DNA of 64,000 bases from Sodalis sp. dw_96 (GCF_018449575.1 NZ_JAAVUT010000003.1:310001-374000), one strand, 5' to 3'. Positions 48,504 through 61,890 are shown, numbered from the stretch's first letter. Made by a program: numbers and translations. The notes: generated by a model from the sequence alone, not told the origin.

Positions 48504-50098
48504 TACTTAAAATCAGGATGGTTTTGGTTATCGTTTTATTGTGTCTGACAGGTCGGGTTGTCGCGGCAAATCTTACCGATATCAATGTGACCAACGGCGC
48601 AGAGCAATCTACGGTCACCCTGGGTTTCGGCGAACAGCCGGTTTACGCCTTTTTCTCGCTGCACGATCCTGAGCGGGTGGTGGTGGATGTCCGTCAGAGC
48701 ATGCCGCCGCAAGGATTGCCTCTGGACTTCAACGGCCAGAATATCATCCGGCGCATTCGTACCAGCCAGGCTCCCGATGCCCAGAGTATCCGCCTGGTGT
48801 TTGATCTGACCCGGAAATCCCGGGCACGGGCCGCCATTGAGCAGAGCAACGGGCATTATAACGTGGTGGTCACGGTGACTTCCCCCCGTCCCGCCAACAC
48901 CGCCCGTATCAGCCGTGCGGTGCCCGAACCCGCGCCGAGGGCGGCCTCATCATCGAGAAATCAAATCAATGCCTTGCCGGTGGAAGACAATCCGCTGTTG
49001 ACCCATAATGCCCGTCCGCCGCGCCGGGCCGTGGCCCAAAGCGATCAGGTGGTGGTGGCTATCGATGCCGGGCACGGCGGGCAGGATCCCGGTGCAATCG
49101 GGCAAAACGGTTTGATGGAGAAAAATGTCACCATTGCCATTGCCCGTCGATTGAAAGGACTGTTGGACCAGGACCCGATGTTCAGGCCGGCGTTAACCCG
49201 TGACGGCGATTATTTCATTTCGGTTATGGGGCGCTCGGATGTGGCCCGCAAGCAGGGCGCCAGCGTCCTGGTGTCCATCCATGCGGATGCGGCGCCCAAT
49301 CGCAGCGCCACCGGCGCGTCGGTATGGGTATTGTCCAACCGCCGGGCCAACAGCGAAATGGCCAACTGGCTGGAGCAACATGAGAAACAATCGGAGCTGT
49401 TGGGCGGGGCGGGAGACCTGTTGGCCAATAGTTCATCGGATCCGTACCTCAGCCAGGCGGTGCTGGATTTGCAATTCGGCCATTCACAGCGGGTCGGCTA
49501 CGATGTTGCCACCCGTGTGTTAAGACAGCTGCGCAACGTGGGTTCGCTGCATAAAACCCGGCCGGAATACGCCAGTCTCGGCGTGTTGCGTTCTCCGGAT
49601 ATTCCTTCTTTATTGGTGGAAACCGGCTTTATCAGTAATGCCAACGAAGAACGGCTGTTGGGCAGCGGGGCGTACCAGGACAAAATAGCCCAGGCCATTT
49701 ATCTGGGCTTGCGCGCCTATTTCTCGGCGCACCCGCTGCAAAACGGCCCCAAAATGGAAAATCGTCCGCAGGGTATCGCCTCGGCGGCGGATGCTGGCGC
49801 CAGCGGCGCCCAGGCAGTGTCGCAATCCACCGCCGGCGTGGTGCCCGCCGACCCTCCGGGCCGTCATATGCCGCCGGCGGCCGCCAGCCGTCATGTAGTC
49901 CAGCGCGGCGAGACGCTGTCGGGCATAGCCAGCCGCTACGGCGTGAGCATGGCGGCGCTGCGTGAGCTCAATCATCTGAAAAGGGACGTTGTATGGGTCG
50001 GTCAGCGGCTTAAAATCCCCGCCGGGGCGGCGGAGCAACGGACCCAGGCGGCGCGGATGCGTAAATCTTCCGCCACGGTGCGTGATTCCGCCAAATAG
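48500..50098 (+). CDS. amiB: N-acetylmuramoyl-L-alanine amidase AmiB
   Basis: Periplasmic zinc amidase that splits septal peptidoglycan, activated by EnvC. The protein is 532 aa, longer than E. coli AmiB (445 aa). In order it has a signal peptide, an AMIN domain (about residues 25-120), a linker, an amidase_3 domain starting [18 protein letters not shown] with the Zn-binding His and Glu, and one C-terminal LysM ([20 protein letters not shown]). The extra length is in the two Ala/Pro-rich linkers. Confidence 0.95.
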   Translation: MILKIRMVLVIVLLCLTGRVVAANLTDINVTNGAEQSTVTLGFGEQPVYAFFSLHDPERVVVDVRQSMPPQGLPLDFNGQNIIRRIRTSQAPDAQSIRLVFDLTRKSRARAAIEQSNGHYNVVVTVTSPRPANTARISRAVPEPAPRAASSSRNQINALPVEDNPLLTHNARPPRRAVAQSDQVVVAIDAGHGGQDPGAIGQNGLMEKNVTIAIARRLKGLLDQDPMFRPALTRDGDYFISVMGRSDVARKQGASVLVSIHADAAPNRSATGASVWVLSNRRANSEMANWLEQHEKQSELLGGAGDLLANSSSDPYLSQAVLDLQFGHSQRVGYDVATRVLRQLRNVGSLHKTRPEYASLGVLRSPDIPSLLVETGFISNANEERLLGSGAYQDKIAQAIYLGLRAYFSAHPLQNGPKMENRPQGIASAADAGASGAQAVSQSTAGVVPADPPGRHMPPAAASRHVVQRGETLSGIASRYGVSMAALRELNHLKRDVVWVGQRLKIPAGAAEQRTQAARMRKSSATVRDSAK

Positions 50099-50203
50099 GG
50101 TGTCAAAAATGATAGGATCGGGGGCGTGGGAAAAACACAAAAAACGTCCTGTCGGGACAGACCCTGATTTTTCACCCGTTTAACACTGAGGATATTCGCC
50201 GCC

Positions 50204-52210
50204 ATGCCTATCCGGGTACTGCCGCCACAGCTCGCCAATCAGATCGCCGCCGGTGAGGTGGTCGAACGGCCCGCGTCGGTGGTGAAGGAATTGGTGGAGA
50301 ACAGTCTGGACGCGGGCGCGACGCGTATCGATATCGAGATAGAACGGGCCGGCAGCCGTCTTATCCGCATCAGGGATAACGGTTGCGGCATCGGCAAGGA
50401 TGACCTGGCGCTGGCGCTGGCACGCCACGCCACCAGTAAAATCGCCACGTTGGACGATCTCGAGGCTATTATCAGCCTGGGATTTCGCGGAGAAGCGCTC
50501 GCCAGTATCAGTTCGGTCTCGCGGCTGACCCTGACCTCGCGTACCGAAGCGCAAACCGAAGCATGGCAGTCCTACGCCGAAGGCCGCGATATGGCTGTGA
50601 CCCTCAAACCGGCGGCACATCCGGTGGGCTCAACGGTGGAAGTGCTGGATCTGTTTTACAATACGCCGGCTCGCCGTAAGTTCATGCGCACCGAGAAAAC
50701 AGAGTTTGCGCATATTGACGAAGTGGTAAAACGCATCGCGCTGGCGCGCTTTGATGTGACCTTCACCTTGCAGCATAACGGTAAACCGGTTCGCCAATAT
50801 CGCGGGGTGACGCAGGAAAGCCAGAATTTGCGGCGCTTAAGCAGCCTGTGCGGACCGGCCTTCGTGCAGAAGGCCCTGGAGGTCTCCTGGCAACACGGCG
50901 ATCTCCGTATTCGCGGCTGGGTGGCGGATCCCGCCGCAACGGGCGAACTGCCTGAAATGCAATATTGTTATGTCAATCAACGGATGATGCGCGACAAGCT
51001 GATTAATCACGCCATTCGCCAAGCGTATCAGGAACAATTGTCCGACGTGGCGCAGCCGGCGTTTGTGCTTTATCTCGAGGTGGATCCTCATCAGGTGGAT
51101 GTGAATGTCCATCCCACCAAGCAGGAAGTCCGGTTTCACCAGTCGCGTCTGGTGCATGATTTTATCTACCAGGCGGTGATTGCCGTCATTCAACGGTCGG
51201 ACAAGCCGGAATTGCCTTTAACCGCCGATGTCGCCGCCCCGCACCGGGTGCCGGAAAATCGCGTCGCGGCGGGGAAAAACCTTTTTGACCATCCCTCGTC
51301 GCCGCATCCGGTTCCGCCATCCGGCGCGGATAAGCCGATGCAGGCCCGGCAATACAACCCGTTGTCCGATAGCGGTCGCGGAAGCGTCGGCAAGATGCCC
51401 GCGCGATATAAGCTGGCGTCCGGTATTGAAGGCGGGAACGACGGCGAGCTGTTGCAGGCGGCGCAATATAAGCCGTCATCCGGAATTGACCGGGTTAACG
51501 GCGGCGAGCCGGGGTCCCGGTCCGGCCAGATGCGTGAACGGGCTGCCGATTACCATGCCGGCGCCGGGTATCAAAAGAAAGAGGGCGAACTTTACCGGCG
51601 CCTGATTCAACCCGCTCCGTCCGCATCAACAGCCGGGGCGGCCGCCGGCGACGATGTCCAGAGTTTCGGCCGGGTGCTTACCGTTTACCCGCCTTGCTTC
51701 GCCCTGGTTGAATTCCGCCAACGCCTGGCGCTGATTTCGTTACCGGTGGCGGAGCGCTGTCTGAAACAAAAACAGCTTACCCCGGACGGCGAGGCGTTAC
51801 GGGCGCAGCCGCTGCTTATTCCCCTGCGCTTAACGCTTAAGGAACCGGAGGCGGAGGCGTTCCGCCGGCACCAGCCGTTATTGGAAGAACTGGGGATTCA
51901 GTTACAGGTTAATCAGCGGCAGGCAACGGTAAATGGCGTACCTTTACCATTACGCCAACAAAATTTACAAAACTTGATTCCCGAACTGTTAGGCTATCTG
52001 TCAGATAGAGAAATCATCACCTGTAATGAAATCGCTGCCTGGATTGCCCGCCAGTTGAACAGTGAAGAGCGTGCCTGGAGCCTTTCCCAGGCCATACAGT
52101 TACTCGCCGAGGTCGAGCGGCTTTGCCCTCAGTGGGTAAAAGCCCCGCCCGGAGAGCTTTTGGTGTTACTTGATCTTGAGGCCGCCATTGAGGCCCTGAA
52201 CCATGACTGA
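50204..52210 (+). CDS. mutL: DNA mismatch repair protein MutL
   Basis: Links mismatch recognition by MutS to MutH and UvrD. The protein is 668 aa. The GHKL ATPase motifs are [24 protein letters not shown] and [10 protein letters not shown]; a complete C-terminal dimerisation domain follows. The linker (about residues 335-480) is some 50 residues longer than in E. coli and contains an imperfect internal repeat ([28 protein letters not shown]). No endonuclease motif, as expected where MutH is used. Overlaps miaA by eight bases. Confidence 0.96.
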   Translation: MPIRVLPPQLANQIAAGEVVERPASVVKELVENSLDAGATRIDIEIERAGSRLIRIRDNGCGIGKDDLALALARHATSKIATLDDLEAIISLGFRGEALASISSVSRLTLTSRTEAQTEAWQSYAEGRDMAVTLKPAAHPVGSTVEVLDLFYNTPARRKFMRTEKTEFAHIDEVVKRIALARFDVTFTLQHNGKPVRQYRGVTQESQNLRRLSSLCGPAFVQKALEVSWQHGDLRIRGWVADPAATGELPEMQYCYVNQRMMRDKLINHAIRQAYQEQLSDVAQPAFVLYLEVDPHQVDVNVHPTKQEVRFHQSRLVHDFIYQAVIAVIQRSDKPELPLTADVAAPHRVPENRVAAGKNLFDHPSSPHPVPPSGADKPMQARQYNPLSDSGRGSVGKMPARYKLASGIEGGNDGELLQAAQYKPSSGIDRVNGGEPGSRSGQMRERAADYHAGAGYQKKEGELYRRLIQPAPSASTAGAAAGDDVQSFGRVLTVYPPCFALVEFRQRLALISLPVAERCLKQKQLTPDGEALRAQPLLIPLRLTLKEPEAEAFRRHQPLLEELGIQLQVNQRQATVNGVPLPLRQQNLQNLIPELLGYLSDREIITCNEIAAWIARQLNSEERAWSLSQAIQLLAEVERLCPQWVKAPPGELLVLLDLEAAIEALNHD

Positions 52211-53144
52211 CGTTACCGATACGCCTCTGCCGCAGGCTATTTTCCTTATGGGGCCCACCGCTTCGGGTAAAACCGGTCTGGGGATAGCACTTCGCCGGCG
52301 ATTACCGGTGGAGATTATCAGCGTCGATTCGGCGTTGATCTATCGCGGTATGGATATCGGCACGGCAAAGCCCGGTAAAGACGAACTGGCGATGGCGCCG
52401 CACCGCTTGATTGATATCCGGGATCCGGAGCAGGCCTATTCGGCTGCGGATTTCAGCCGTGATGCGCTGGCCGCCATGGCAGACATCACCGCGGCGGGAC
52501 GTGTGCCGTTATTGGTAGGTGGAACGATGCTCTACTTCAAGGCGCTTCTGGAGGGTTTATCCCCCTTGCCCCCAGCGGACCCTGAAGTGCGGGAGCGTAT
52601 TCTGCGGGATGCACAGAACAAAGGATGGGAGGTATTGCACCGTCTATTGCAGGAGATTGATCCCGTGTCGGCGGTTCGTATTCATCCGAATGATCCCCAG
52701 AGACTCTCCAGAGCACTGGAAGTTTTTTTCGTTTCAGGTAAAACTCTTACGGAACTGACTAAAACTTCAGGTGAAGCCTTGCCGTACCGTGTTCACCAGT
52801 TTGCGATTGCGCCAGAAAATCGCCAGCTGTTGCACCAGCGTATCGAGCAACGTTTTCATCAGATGTTGGCGGCCGGTTTTGAGCAGGAAGCCAGGGTACT
52901 TTTCCTGCGGGGTGGTTTGCATAAGGATCTGCCGTCCATCCGGAGCGTTGGTTATCGCCAGATGTGGTCATATTTATCGGGTGAAATCGATTACGATGAA
53001 ATGATATATCGCGGGATATGTGCAACCCGGCAGTTGGCCAAGCGTCAAATGACGTGGTTACGCGGCTGGCCTTCAGTTCACTGGCTCGATAGTGACAAGC
53101 CCCTCGCTGCTTTAGACAAGGTATTACAGGTTGTTAGTGCATAG
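52203..53144 (+). CDS. miaA: tRNA dimethylallyltransferase
   Basis: Adds the isopentenyl group to A37 of tRNAs reading UNN codons. The protein is 313 aa. The P-loop is [11 protein letters not shown], followed by [19 protein letters not shown] and the RSVGYRQMW motif. The upstream mutL reading frame overlaps its first codons; hfq follows 112 bases later. Confidence 0.97.
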   Translation: MTDVTDTPLPQAIFLMGPTASGKTGLGIALRRRLPVEIISVDSALIYRGMDIGTAKPGKDELAMAPHRLIDIRDPEQAYSAADFSRDALAAMADITAAGRVPLLVGGTMLYFKALLEGLSPLPPADPEVRERILRDAQNKGWEVLHRLLQEIDPVSAVRIHPNDPQRLSRALEVFFVSGKTLTELTKTSGEALPYRVHQFAIAPENRQLLHQRIEQRFHQMLAAGFEQEARVLFLRGGLHKDLPSIRSVGYRQMWSYLSGEIDYDEMIYRGICATRQLAKRQMTWLRGWPSVHWLDSDKPLAALDKVLQVVSA

Positions 53145-53256
53145 GTTGGGTGATTGTGTACAATTGGTAAGTACTGAACGCGCTTTTTTTTACATCGTTT
53201 ATTTTAGAGCCACATGGTTCTTGTTACAAACAACAAGCACATAAGGAAAAGATAGA

Positions 53257-53574
53257 ATGGCTAAGGGGCAATCTTTGCAAGATCCGTTCTTGAACGCATT
53301 GCGTCGGGAAAGGGTTCCGGTTTCTATTTATTTGGTGAATGGTATCAAATTGCAGGGCCAGATTGAGTCATTTGACCAGTTCGTCATTTTGTTAAAAAAC
53401 ACGGTTAGTCAGATGGTTTATAAGCATGCCATTTCTACTGTAGTACCATCGCGTGCGGTGTCGCATCACAATAACAATCCGGCAACAAGTAGTAGCAGTA
53501 GTGCCAGCAATTACCATCATGGCAGCAATCCTTCGGCGCCTGCGCAGCCGTTGGAAACTGATGACGTCGAATAA
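53257..53574 (+). CDS. hfq: RNA chaperone Hfq
   Basis: Sm-like hexamer that pairs small RNAs with their targets. The protein is 105 aa. Sm1 [20 protein letters not shown] and Sm2 [13 protein letters not shown] are intact, followed by a disordered, Ser/Asn/His-rich tail. A strong AAGGAAAAG ribosome-binding site precedes it. Confidence 0.98.
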   Translation: MAKGQSLQDPFLNALRRERVPVSIYLVNGIKLQGQIESFDQFVILLKNTVSQMVYKHAISTVVPSRAVSHHNNNPATSSSSSASNYHHGSNPSAPAQPLETDDVE

Positions 53575-53671
53575 GGCGCATCCGGCTTGACCATTTCGCG
53601 GTGCTTTAGCGTGTATTTCGGCGCTAAGGCTCCGTTATAACTGCGGTTTATCCGTTTGAGAGGTTGTACGC

Positions 53672-54952
53672 TTGTTTGACCGTTATGATACCGGTGAGCA
53701 GGCCATACTGGTTCACATTTTTTTCTCGCAAGACAAAGACATGGAAGATCTTCAGGAGTTTGAATCGCTGGTGTCTTCCGCCGGGGTGGAAGCGTTGCAT
53801 GTTATAACCGGGAGCCGCAAGGCCCCACACCCCAAGTATTTTGTCGGAGAAGGAAAAGCTGAAGAAATCGCGGAAGCGGTTAAAACCAGTGGTGCGTCTG
53901 TCGTACTTTTCGATCATGCATTATCTCCGGCTCAAGAGCGCAATCTCGAGAGCTTATGCCAATGCCGGGTCATTGATCGTACCGGGCTGATTTTGGATAT
54001 CTTCGCACAGCGTGCTCGTACCCATGAGGGTAAATTGCAGGTGGAGCTGGCTCAGTTGCGCCATCTTGCCACGCGTCTGGTGCGGGGATGGACCCATCTT
54101 GAGCGGCAGAAAGGCGGTATAGGTATGCGCGGGCCGGGTGAAACCCAGCTTGAAACCGACCGCCGTCTGTTACGCAACCGGATTACCCTGATACTTTCCC
54201 GTCTCGAACGGGTGGAAAAACAGCGGGAGCAAGGACGCCGGGCCAGGAATCGCGCCGACGTTCCCACGGTATCGCTGGTAGGCTATACCAATGCCGGTAA
54301 ATCCACACTGTTCAACCGGCTTACCCAAGCGGAAGTGTATGTCGCCGATCAGCTGTTCGCCACGCTGGACCCGACCCTCCGGCGCATCGAAGTCGGCGAT
54401 GTGGGCGACACGGTTCTGGCGGATACCGTAGGTTTTATCCGGCATTTGCCCCATGACCTGGTGGCGGCGTTTAAAGCCACCTTGCAAGAGACGCGTGAAG
54501 CCACGCTGTTGCTGCATATCGTCGATGCTCAGGATAGCCGCGGCCAGGAAAATATCGCCGCGGTGGATATGGTGTTGGAAGAAATCGAAGCGGACGATGT
54601 GCCGGTCCTGCTGATCATGAATAAAATTGATATGCTGGATGATTTTGTTGCGCGTATCGATCGAGACGAGGATAACTTACCGGTACGAGTATGGCTGTCC
54701 GCCGAAACCGGAGAAGGGATCCCGTTGCTTTTCCAGGCGCTGACCGAACGCTTGTCGGGTGAGATTGCGCAGCATGAGCTGCGTTTGCCCCCGCAGGCCG
54801 GACGTTTACGCAGCCGTTTTTACCAGCTTCAGGCAATTGAAAAAGAATGGATTGAGGACGACGGCAGCGTCGGACTGCTGGTCAGATTGCCGCTCATCGA
54901 TTGGCGTCGCCTGTGCAAGCAAGAGAATGAGTTGGTGGACTATCTTGTCTGA
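53672..54952 (+). CDS. hflX: Ribosome rescue GTPase HflX
   Basis: GTPase that splits stalled 70S ribosomes under heat stress. The protein is 426 aa. The start is the TTG at 53672 ([11 protein letters not shown]), matching the E. coli N-terminus; GAGAGG lies upstream. The HflX N-domain is followed by G1 [13 protein letters not shown]3 DTVGF and G4 NKID. It follows hfq in the usual hfq-hflX-hflK-hflC order. Confidence 0.97.
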   Translation: MFDRYDTGEQAILVHIFFSQDKDMEDLQEFESLVSSAGVEALHVITGSRKAPHPKYFVGEGKAEEIAEAVKTSGASVVLFDHALSPAQERNLESLCQCRVIDRTGLILDIFAQRARTHEGKLQVELAQLRHLATRLVRGWTHLERQKGGIGMRGPGETQLETDRRLLRNRITLILSRLERVEKQREQGRRARNRADVPTVSLVGYTNAGKSTLFNRLTQAEVYVADQLFATLDPTLRRIEVGDVGDTVLADTVGFIRHLPHDLVAAFKATLQETREATLLLHIVDAQDSRGQENIAAVDMVLEEIEADDVPVLLIMNKIDMLDDFVARIDRDEDNLPVRVWLSAETGEGIPLLFQALTERLSGEIAQHELRLPPQAGRLRSRFYQLQAIEKEWIEDDGSVGLLVRLPLIDWRRLCKQENELVDYLV

Positions 54953-55008
54953 TCGTCCTTTGGGACTCAAAGCCTGAAGAAAACACATTAAGAATATGGA
55001 GCTAAAAC

Positions 55009-56271
55009 ATGGCGTGGAATCAGCCCGGTAATAACGGACATGACCGCGACCCGTGGGGGAGCAGCAATAATAGCGGCAACTCTGGCGGAAATAATAATAA
55101 AGGCGGGCGTGAACAAGGACCTCCAGATTTGGACGATATCTTCCGTAAGCTCAGTAAAAAAATAAGCGGGTTTGGCGGAGGCAATAAAAACCCGGAGGGT
55201 ACCGGCGGGACCAAGAGTCCCGGCCATGGCGGGCGTTACATCGGACTGGCCGCGGTGGTGGTGGTGGCGATTTGGGCCGGCAGCGGCTTCTATACCATTA
55301 AAGAAGCGGAACGCGGTGTGGTCACGCGCTTCGGAAAATTCGACCGGCTGGTGCAGCCGGGCCTGAACTGGAAACCCACTTTTGTCGATCATGTCATTGC
55401 GGTCAACGTTGAGTCGGTCCGCGAGCTGGCGGCCTCGGGTATCATGCTCACCGCCGATGAAAATGTGGTGCGCGTGGAAATGAACGTGCAGTACCGCGTC
55501 ACCGACCCGGAACGCTATCTGTTCAGCGTGACCGATGCGGATGACAGCCTGCGCCAGGCCACCGACAGCGCCTTGCGGGGCGTTATCGGCAAGTACACCA
55601 TGGATCGCATCCTGACCGAAGGACGTACCGTGGTGCGCAGCGATACGCAGCGGGTATTGGAAGAAACCATCCATCCTTACGATATGGGCATCACGCTGCT
55701 GGATGTGAACTTCCAGGCGGCGCGTCCCCCTGATGAAGTGAAGGCCGCGTTTGATGATGCCATCGCCGCCCGGGAAAACGAACAGCAGTATATTCGTGAG
55801 GCCGAGGCGTATGCCAACGAGGTTCAGCCGCGGGCTAACGGCCAGGCGCAGCGTATCCTTGAAGAAGGTCGCGCCTACCGCACCCGTACCGTGCTGGAAG
55901 CGCAGGGTGAAGTACAGCGCTTCGCCAAATTGCTGCCTGAATACAAAGCCGCGCCGGAGATTACCCGCCAGCGTTTGTATATCGACTCGATGGAGCGGTT
56001 ATTAAGCCATACGCGTAAAATCCTGGTAAACGACAACAAGGGCGGCAACAACGTGATGGTACTGCCGTTGGATCAGATGCTGCGCAATGCCCCGGCGCCG
56101 TCGAACGTTCCCAAGGATACCTCCACGGATAGCCTGTTGCGGCTACCGGCCCTTTCCACCGGCGGAACGGTGGAACCCGCGCCTGCGGATATCGGCACTT
56201 CCGGTTCCATCATGGATCAGCGCAAAGCGAACGCCCAGCGTGACGATACCACTCGCGTAGGGAGGGACTAA
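55009..56271 (+). CDS. hflK: FtsH modulator HflK
   Basis: Stomatin-type membrane protein that with HflC forms the cage around FtsH protease. The protein is 420 aa. It has a Gly/Asn-rich cytoplasmic N-terminus, one membrane segment (IGLAAVVVVAIWAGSGFYTI, about residues 79-98) and an SPFH domain, then a coiled-coil and a Thr/Pro-rich tail. It is followed by hflC three bases later. Confidence 0.97.
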   Translation: MAWNQPGNNGHDRDPWGSSNNSGNSGGNNNKGGREQGPPDLDDIFRKLSKKISGFGGGNKNPEGTGGTKSPGHGGRYIGLAAVVVVAIWAGSGFYTIKEAERGVVTRFGKFDRLVQPGLNWKPTFVDHVIAVNVESVRELAASGIMLTADENVVRVEMNVQYRVTDPERYLFSVTDADDSLRQATDSALRGVIGKYTMDRILTEGRTVVRSDTQRVLEETIHPYDMGITLLDVNFQAARPPDEVKAAFDDAIAARENEQQYIREAEAYANEVQPRANGQAQRILEEGRAYRTRTVLEAQGEVQRFAKLLPEYKAAPEITRQRLYIDSMERLLSHTRKILVNDNKGGNNVMVLPLDQMLRNAPAPSNVPKDTSTDSLLRLPALSTGGTVEPAPADIGTSGSIMDQRKANAQRDDTTRVGRD

Positions 56272-56274
56272 CCG

Positions 56275-57306
56275 ATGCGCAAGTCAGTTATAGTTATTAT
56301 TGTCGTGGTATTGGTGGCGCTGTACACCTCGATGTTTGTCGTCCAGGAAGGCCAGCGCGGCATCGTACTGCGTTTTGGCAAAGTCTTGCGCGACAGGGAA
56401 AACAAACCTGAAATATTCAATCCCGGCCTGCATTTCAAAATACCTTTTATCGAGACGGTGAAAACGCTGGACGCGCGTATCCAAACCATGGAAAACCAGG
56501 CGGATCGCTTTGTCACCATGGAGAAAAAGGATCTGATCGTGGATTCCTACATCAAATGGCGCATCAGTGATTTCAGCCGTTATTACCTGGCGACGGGCGG
56601 CGGTGACGTTTCCCAGGCCGAAGTCTTGCTGAAACGAAAATTCAGCGACCGGTTGCGTTCCGAACTCGGTCGGCTGGACGTCAAGGGTATTGTTACCGAT
56701 TCGCGTAATCGGCTGATGACCGACGTGCGGCAGGCGTTGAACACCGGTTCAGCCGGTGACAGTGAAGTGGAAACCACGGAAGCGGACAATGCCATCGCCT
56801 CGGCGGCGGCACGGGTTGCCCGTGAAACCAACGGCGCCCAACCGGCGGTGAATCCCAACAGCATGGCGGCGCTGGGTATTGAAGTGGTGGATGTGCGCAT
56901 CAAGCAGATAAGCCTGCCGGCTGAAGTCTCAGATGCCATATTCCAGCGTATGCGGGCAGAACGTGAAGCGGTGGCGCGTCGTCATCGTTCCCAGGGACAG
57001 GAAGAAGCGGAAAAACTGCGGGCGGCGGCGGATTATGAAGTCACCCGCACCCTGGCGGAAGCGCAGCGTACGGCGTTAATCACCCGCGGCGAAGCCGATG
57101 CCGAGACCGCGCAGTTGTATGCCAACGCGTTTGGCGCGGATCCGGCTTTCTTCACCTTTATCCGCAGCCTGCGCGCCTATGAAAACAGTTTTAGCGGCAA
57201 CAACGATATTATGGTCTTTAGCTCGGACAGCGATTTCTTCCGTTACATGAAGTCGCCCGATGTTGCCATACCGGCCACCCCGGCTACTCCGGCCACCCGG
57301 CCCTAA
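56275..57306 (+). CDS. hflC: FtsH modulator HflC
   Basis: Partner of HflK. The protein is 343 aa. The N-terminal membrane anchor VIVIIVVVLVALYTSMFVV and an SPFH domain (GQRGIVLRFGKV) are followed by coiled coil. It ends with an Ala/Thr/Pro repeat (PATPATPATRP), slightly longer than the E. coli protein. The transcript ends at the hairpin at 57328. Confidence 0.97.
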   Translation: MRKSVIVIIVVVLVALYTSMFVVQEGQRGIVLRFGKVLRDRENKPEIFNPGLHFKIPFIETVKTLDARIQTMENQADRFVTMEKKDLIVDSYIKWRISDFSRYYLATGGGDVSQAEVLLKRKFSDRLRSELGRLDVKGIVTDSRNRLMTDVRQALNTGSAGDSEVETTEADNAIASAAARVARETNGAQPAVNPNSMAALGIEVVDVRIKQISLPAEVSDAIFQRMRAEREAVARRHRSQGQEEAEKLRAAADYEVTRTLAEAQRTALITRGEADAETAQLYANAFGADPAFFTFIRSLRAYENSFSGNNDIMVFSSDSDFFRYMKSPDVAIPATPATPATRP

Positions 57307-57327
57307 CAAATACATAATGTTTTCACC

Positions 57328-57355
57328 AAGGCCCGTTGACGCGGGCCTTTTTTTT
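57328..57355 (+). terminator. Rho-independent terminator after hflC
   Basis: AAGGCCCG, a six-base loop and CGGGCCTT, then a run of Ts, 21 bases after the hflC stop. yjeT begins just beyond, so it may depend on readthrough or its own promoter. Confidence 0.88.
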
Positions 57356-57365
57356 CGAGGTTCTC

Positions 57366-57566
57366 ATGAATCCTACAGTTTGGATGGCGTTGGGACTGGT
57401 GTTGGTTCTCGAAGGGTTGGGACCGATGCTGTTTCCGGCGGTATGGCGCAAGATGATCGGTTCCATGACGTTGCTGCCCGATAAATTATTGCGTCGCTTC
57501 GGCGGTGGGTTAGTTGTGGCCGGCGGTGTAATCTACTACATGTTGCGTAGCAGAATGGGAGGGTGA
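57366..57566 (+). CDS. yjeT: YjeT family inner-membrane protein (DUF2065)
   Basis: A 66-aa protein with two membrane helices (VWMALGLVLVLEGLGPMLF and RFGGGLVVAGGVIYYML). Function unknown; DUF2065 proteins are kept beside hflC and purA. Start ATG 57366 with GAGG six bases upstream. Confidence 0.92.
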   Translation: MNPTVWMALGLVLVLEGLGPMLFPAVWRKMIGSMTLLPDKLLRRFGGGLVVAGGVIYYMLRSRMGG

Positions 57567-57665
57567 TCCCACTCACAAAAAACAGTCAATATTGATGTTA
57601 AAAAGTACTGAAAGCCACCCACCGAGATGTTAGAATCCTTTTTTAAGCAATCTGGTGAAAATTGA

Positions 57666-58967
<1,302 letters not shown>

Positions 58968-59000
58968 TGGCGGTGAATCAGTAAAATTCTGATAATTGCA

Positions 59001-59032
59001 ACAAACCGGGCAAGTCCCGGTTTGTCTTTATT
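59001..59032 (+). terminator. Rho-independent terminator after purA
   Basis: ACAAACCGGG, a five-base loop and CCCGGTTTGT, then CTTTATTTATT, 33 bases after the purA stop. Confidence 0.85.
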
Positions 59033-59173
59033 TATTAATTGGTTACCCTTTTCAGTGACTTTTTTGCCTACGCCACCTGATGACAAGTCTTATAGCCTGT
59101 TCGGTTCCTAAAGGTTACTCTTATTACATCTGATCAAAGGGCGTGCGGATAAGTCGCCAATGCTGACCAATCA

Positions 59174-59240
59174 TATACCCAATGGATTTCGAGTTTCAGC
59201 AAGGCTAACACAGCTGCAACTTGTAAGAGGAAGGGTTATA
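59174..59240 (+). repeat. Imperfect palindromic repeat between purA and rnr
   Basis: TATACCCAATGGATTTCGAG and the facing GCTGCAACTTG...GGGTTATA form an imperfect palindrome of about 67 bases. Such elements are common between genes in several Enterobacterales, from memory. It occupies the place where nsrR stands in E. coli. The rest of the gap (58968-59430) has no credible gene. Confidence 0.55.
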
Positions 59241-59430
59241 ACGCGGAATATTGTCCCCATCACTGCCTGCCGGTGGACACTGGTATTGCTGCGGGCCTTT
59301 CGATATTTTCACAGGTCGTTAAATCATGGCGCCGGTCTGATTTGGTGGTGAAAAATCCGCCGCTTTATATATTATTGCTTGTTGAATGACATCGGCACAG
59401 CAACCTGTTTTAGACAATGGAGGTAGCGCA

Positions 59431-61890
59431 ATGTCTCAAGATCCCTTTCTCGAACGAGAGGCGGAAAAATACGAATTCCCCGTCCCGAGCCGGGAATTCA
59501 TCCTGGACCATTTGGCCAAACGTGAGACGCCGGTCAGCCGCGAAGAGCTGGCCCAGGATTTAGATATCACCGGCGAAGATCAAATCGAAGGTCTGCGCCG
59601 CCGTCTGCGTGCCATGGAGCGCGACGGACAGCTTATTTTTACCCGTCGGCAATGTTACGCACTGCCTGAACGCCTGGATCTGCTGCGCGGTACTGTTATC
59701 GGCCACCGCGACGGGTTCGGCTTTTTACGGGTCGAGGGCCGCAAGGACGATTTATACCTCTCCGCCGAACAAATGAAAATGGCGATCCACGGCGACGTGG
59801 TGCTGGCGCAACCGCTGGGAGCTGACCGTAAAGGCCGCCGCGAAGCGCGCATCGTGCGGGTCTTGGTACCCAAAACCAGTCAGATTGTCGGCCGGTATTT
59901 TACCGACGCCGGCAGTGCGTTTGTGGTGCCCGACGATAGCCGGTTGAGTTTCGATATCCTTGTGCCGCCGGAAAGTACCGGCGGGGCCCGCATGGGGTTT
60001 GTCGTGGTGGTTGAGCTGACCCAGCGTCCCACCCGTCGCACCAAGGCCATCGGCAAGGTGACGGAGGTCCTCGGGGACAATATGGGGACCGGCATGGCGG
60101 TGGATATTGCCGTACGTTCCCACGATATTCCCTATACCTGGCCGCCGGAAGTGGAAAGCCAGGTGGCGACGCTGAAAGAAGAGGTGCCGGAGGAGGCGAA
60201 GCGCGGCCGGGTGGATTTACGTCCGCTGCCGCTGATGACCATCGACGGCGAAGATGCGCGGGATTTTGATGATGCGGTGTTCTGCGAAACGAAACGCGGC
60301 GGCGGATGGCGTCTTTGGGTAGCCATCGCGGATGTGAGTTATTATGTCCGGCCGAATACCCCGCTGGACAACGAAGCCCGCAGCCGGGGAACATCGGTCT
60401 ACTTCCCCTCGCAGGTCATTCCCATGCTGCCGGAAGTGCTCTCCAACGGATTGTGCTCGCTGAATCCGCAGGTTGACCGGTTATGCATGGTGTGCGAGAT
60501 GACCGTCTCGGCGCAGGGCCGGCTCTCATCCTACAAGTTTTATGAAGCCGTGATGAATTCCCATGCGCGGCTGACCTATACCAAGGTCTGGCAAATACTG
60601 CAGGGCAACGAAGAGCTGCGCGAGCAGTACCGGCCGCTGGTCAAGCCGATGCAGACCCTGCATGAAATGTATAAGACGCTGGATCAGGCGCGGATGCAGC
60701 GCGGCGGCATCTCGTTTGAAACCGATGAGGCCAAGTTTATCTTCAACGCCGAGCGGCGTATCGATCGTATCGAGCCGGTCACGCGCAATGACGCGCATAA
60801 GCTTATTGAAGAGTGCATGATCCTGGCCAATATCGCCGCGGCGCGATTTGTGGAAAAAAATGAAGAGCCGGCCCTTTACCGGGTGCACGATCGTCCCAGC
60901 GACGATCATATTACCGCGCTGCGCAGCGTGCTGGGCGAGCTGGGACTGACCCTGGGGGGCGGAGCGAAGCCCGAGCCGAAGGATTACGCCGAAATGATGA
61001 ATCTGGTGGCCGGTCGCCCGGATCACGAGATGCTGCAAACCATGTTGCTGCGTTCGATGAAACAGGCGATTTATGATCCGGAAAACCGCGGCCATTTTGG
61101 ATTGGCTTTGCAGGCTTATGCACATTTTACCTCCCCTATACGGCGCTATCCGGATCTCTCTTTGCACCGCGCCATAAAATATTTATTGGCGAAACGGGAT
61201 GGAGAGGCCGTCGGTCGTACCACCACCAGTGGCGGCTGGCATGCTGAAATGGCGGAAATGTTGCAGCTCGGTCAGCAGAGTTCAATGAGCGAACGCCGCG
61301 CTGATGAAGCCACCCGCGACGTGGCGGACTGGCTAAAGTGTGATTTTATGCAGGATCACGTGGGAGAGGTGTTCAGCGGTATTATCGCCAGCGTGACCGG
61401 TTTTGGCTTTTTTGTACGCCTGAACGATTTATTCATCGACGGCCTGGTGCACGTTTCCACTCTGGATAACGATTATTACCGTTATGACAATATCGGCCAG
61501 CGTCTGATTGGCGAGTCTGGCGGACGAGTCTACCGGCTGGGTGATGTAGTGGAAATCAAGGTTGAAGCGGTCCATATGGATGAACGCAAAATCGATTTTT
61601 CCCTGATATCCAGCCATCGCCAACCCCGGGGCGCGGGTAAAACCGAGCGCGTTCGGGCGCAGCACGCGGCACGCGGGGCCAACGGCGAGGGTAAACCCCC
61701 CCGCCGTCGGCGCTCAAGCAAAAAGCCGGCTAATTTCGAACCGGATAGCGCATTTCGTCCCGTCGAACCCCAGGACGGAAAAGTGAAAAGCAAGCCGGTA
61801 AAATCCAAAGCGAAAACGGCGCCCGCCGAGGGCGCGGAGTCGGCTAAACCCAGACGCAGCAGGAGAAAAACCGGCGCCGCCGGGAAATAA
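59431..61890 (+). CDS. rnr: Ribonuclease R
   Basis: 3'-5' processive exoribonuclease for structured RNA. The protein is 819 aa. The start is ATG 59431 ([21 protein letters not shown] upstream); a start 45 bases earlier is open but non-homologous. In order it has an N-terminal helix-turn-helix, cold-shock domains, an RNB domain with [12 protein letters not shown], an S1 domain ([20 protein letters not shown]) and a Lys/Arg-rich tail. NsrR is missing upstream. Confidence 0.97.
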   Translation: MSQDPFLEREAEKYEFPVPSREFILDHLAKRETPVSREELAQDLDITGEDQIEGLRRRLRAMERDGQLIFTRRQCYALPERLDLLRGTVIGHRDGFGFLRVEGRKDDLYLSAEQMKMAIHGDVVLAQPLGADRKGRREARIVRVLVPKTSQIVGRYFTDAGSAFVVPDDSRLSFDILVPPESTGGARMGFVVVVELTQRPTRRTKAIGKVTEVLGDNMGTGMAVDIAVRSHDIPYTWPPEVESQVATLKEEVPEEAKRGRVDLRPLPLMTIDGEDARDFDDAVFCETKRGGGWRLWVAIADVSYYVRPNTPLDNEARSRGTSVYFPSQVIPMLPEVLSNGLCSLNPQVDRLCMVCEMTVSAQGRLSSYKFYEAVMNSHARLTYTKVWQILQGNEELREQYRPLVKPMQTLHEMYKTLDQARMQRGGISFETDEAKFIFNAERRIDRIEPVTRNDAHKLIEECMILANIAAARFVEKNEEPALYRVHDRPSDDHITALRSVLGELGLTLGGGAKPEPKDYAEMMNLVAGRPDHEMLQTMLLRSMKQAIYDPENRGHFGLALQAYAHFTSPIRRYPDLSLHRAIKYLLAKRDGEAVGRTTTSGGWHAEMAEMLQLGQQSSMSERRADEATRDVADWLKCDFMQDHVGEVFSGIIASVTGFGFFVRLNDLFIDGLVHVSTLDNDYYRYDNIGQRLIGESGGRVYRLGDVVEIKVEAVHMDERKIDFSLISSHRQPRGAGKTERVRAQHAARGANGEGKPPRRRRSSKKPANFEPDSAFRPVEPQDGKVKSKPVKSKAKTAPAEGAESAKPRRSRRKTGAAGK

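Noticed and set aside
59160-59351. Decayed nsrR
   Set aside because: The translation shows no trace of the Rrf2 helix-turn-helix or cluster cysteines; the frame overlaps a palindromic repeat.
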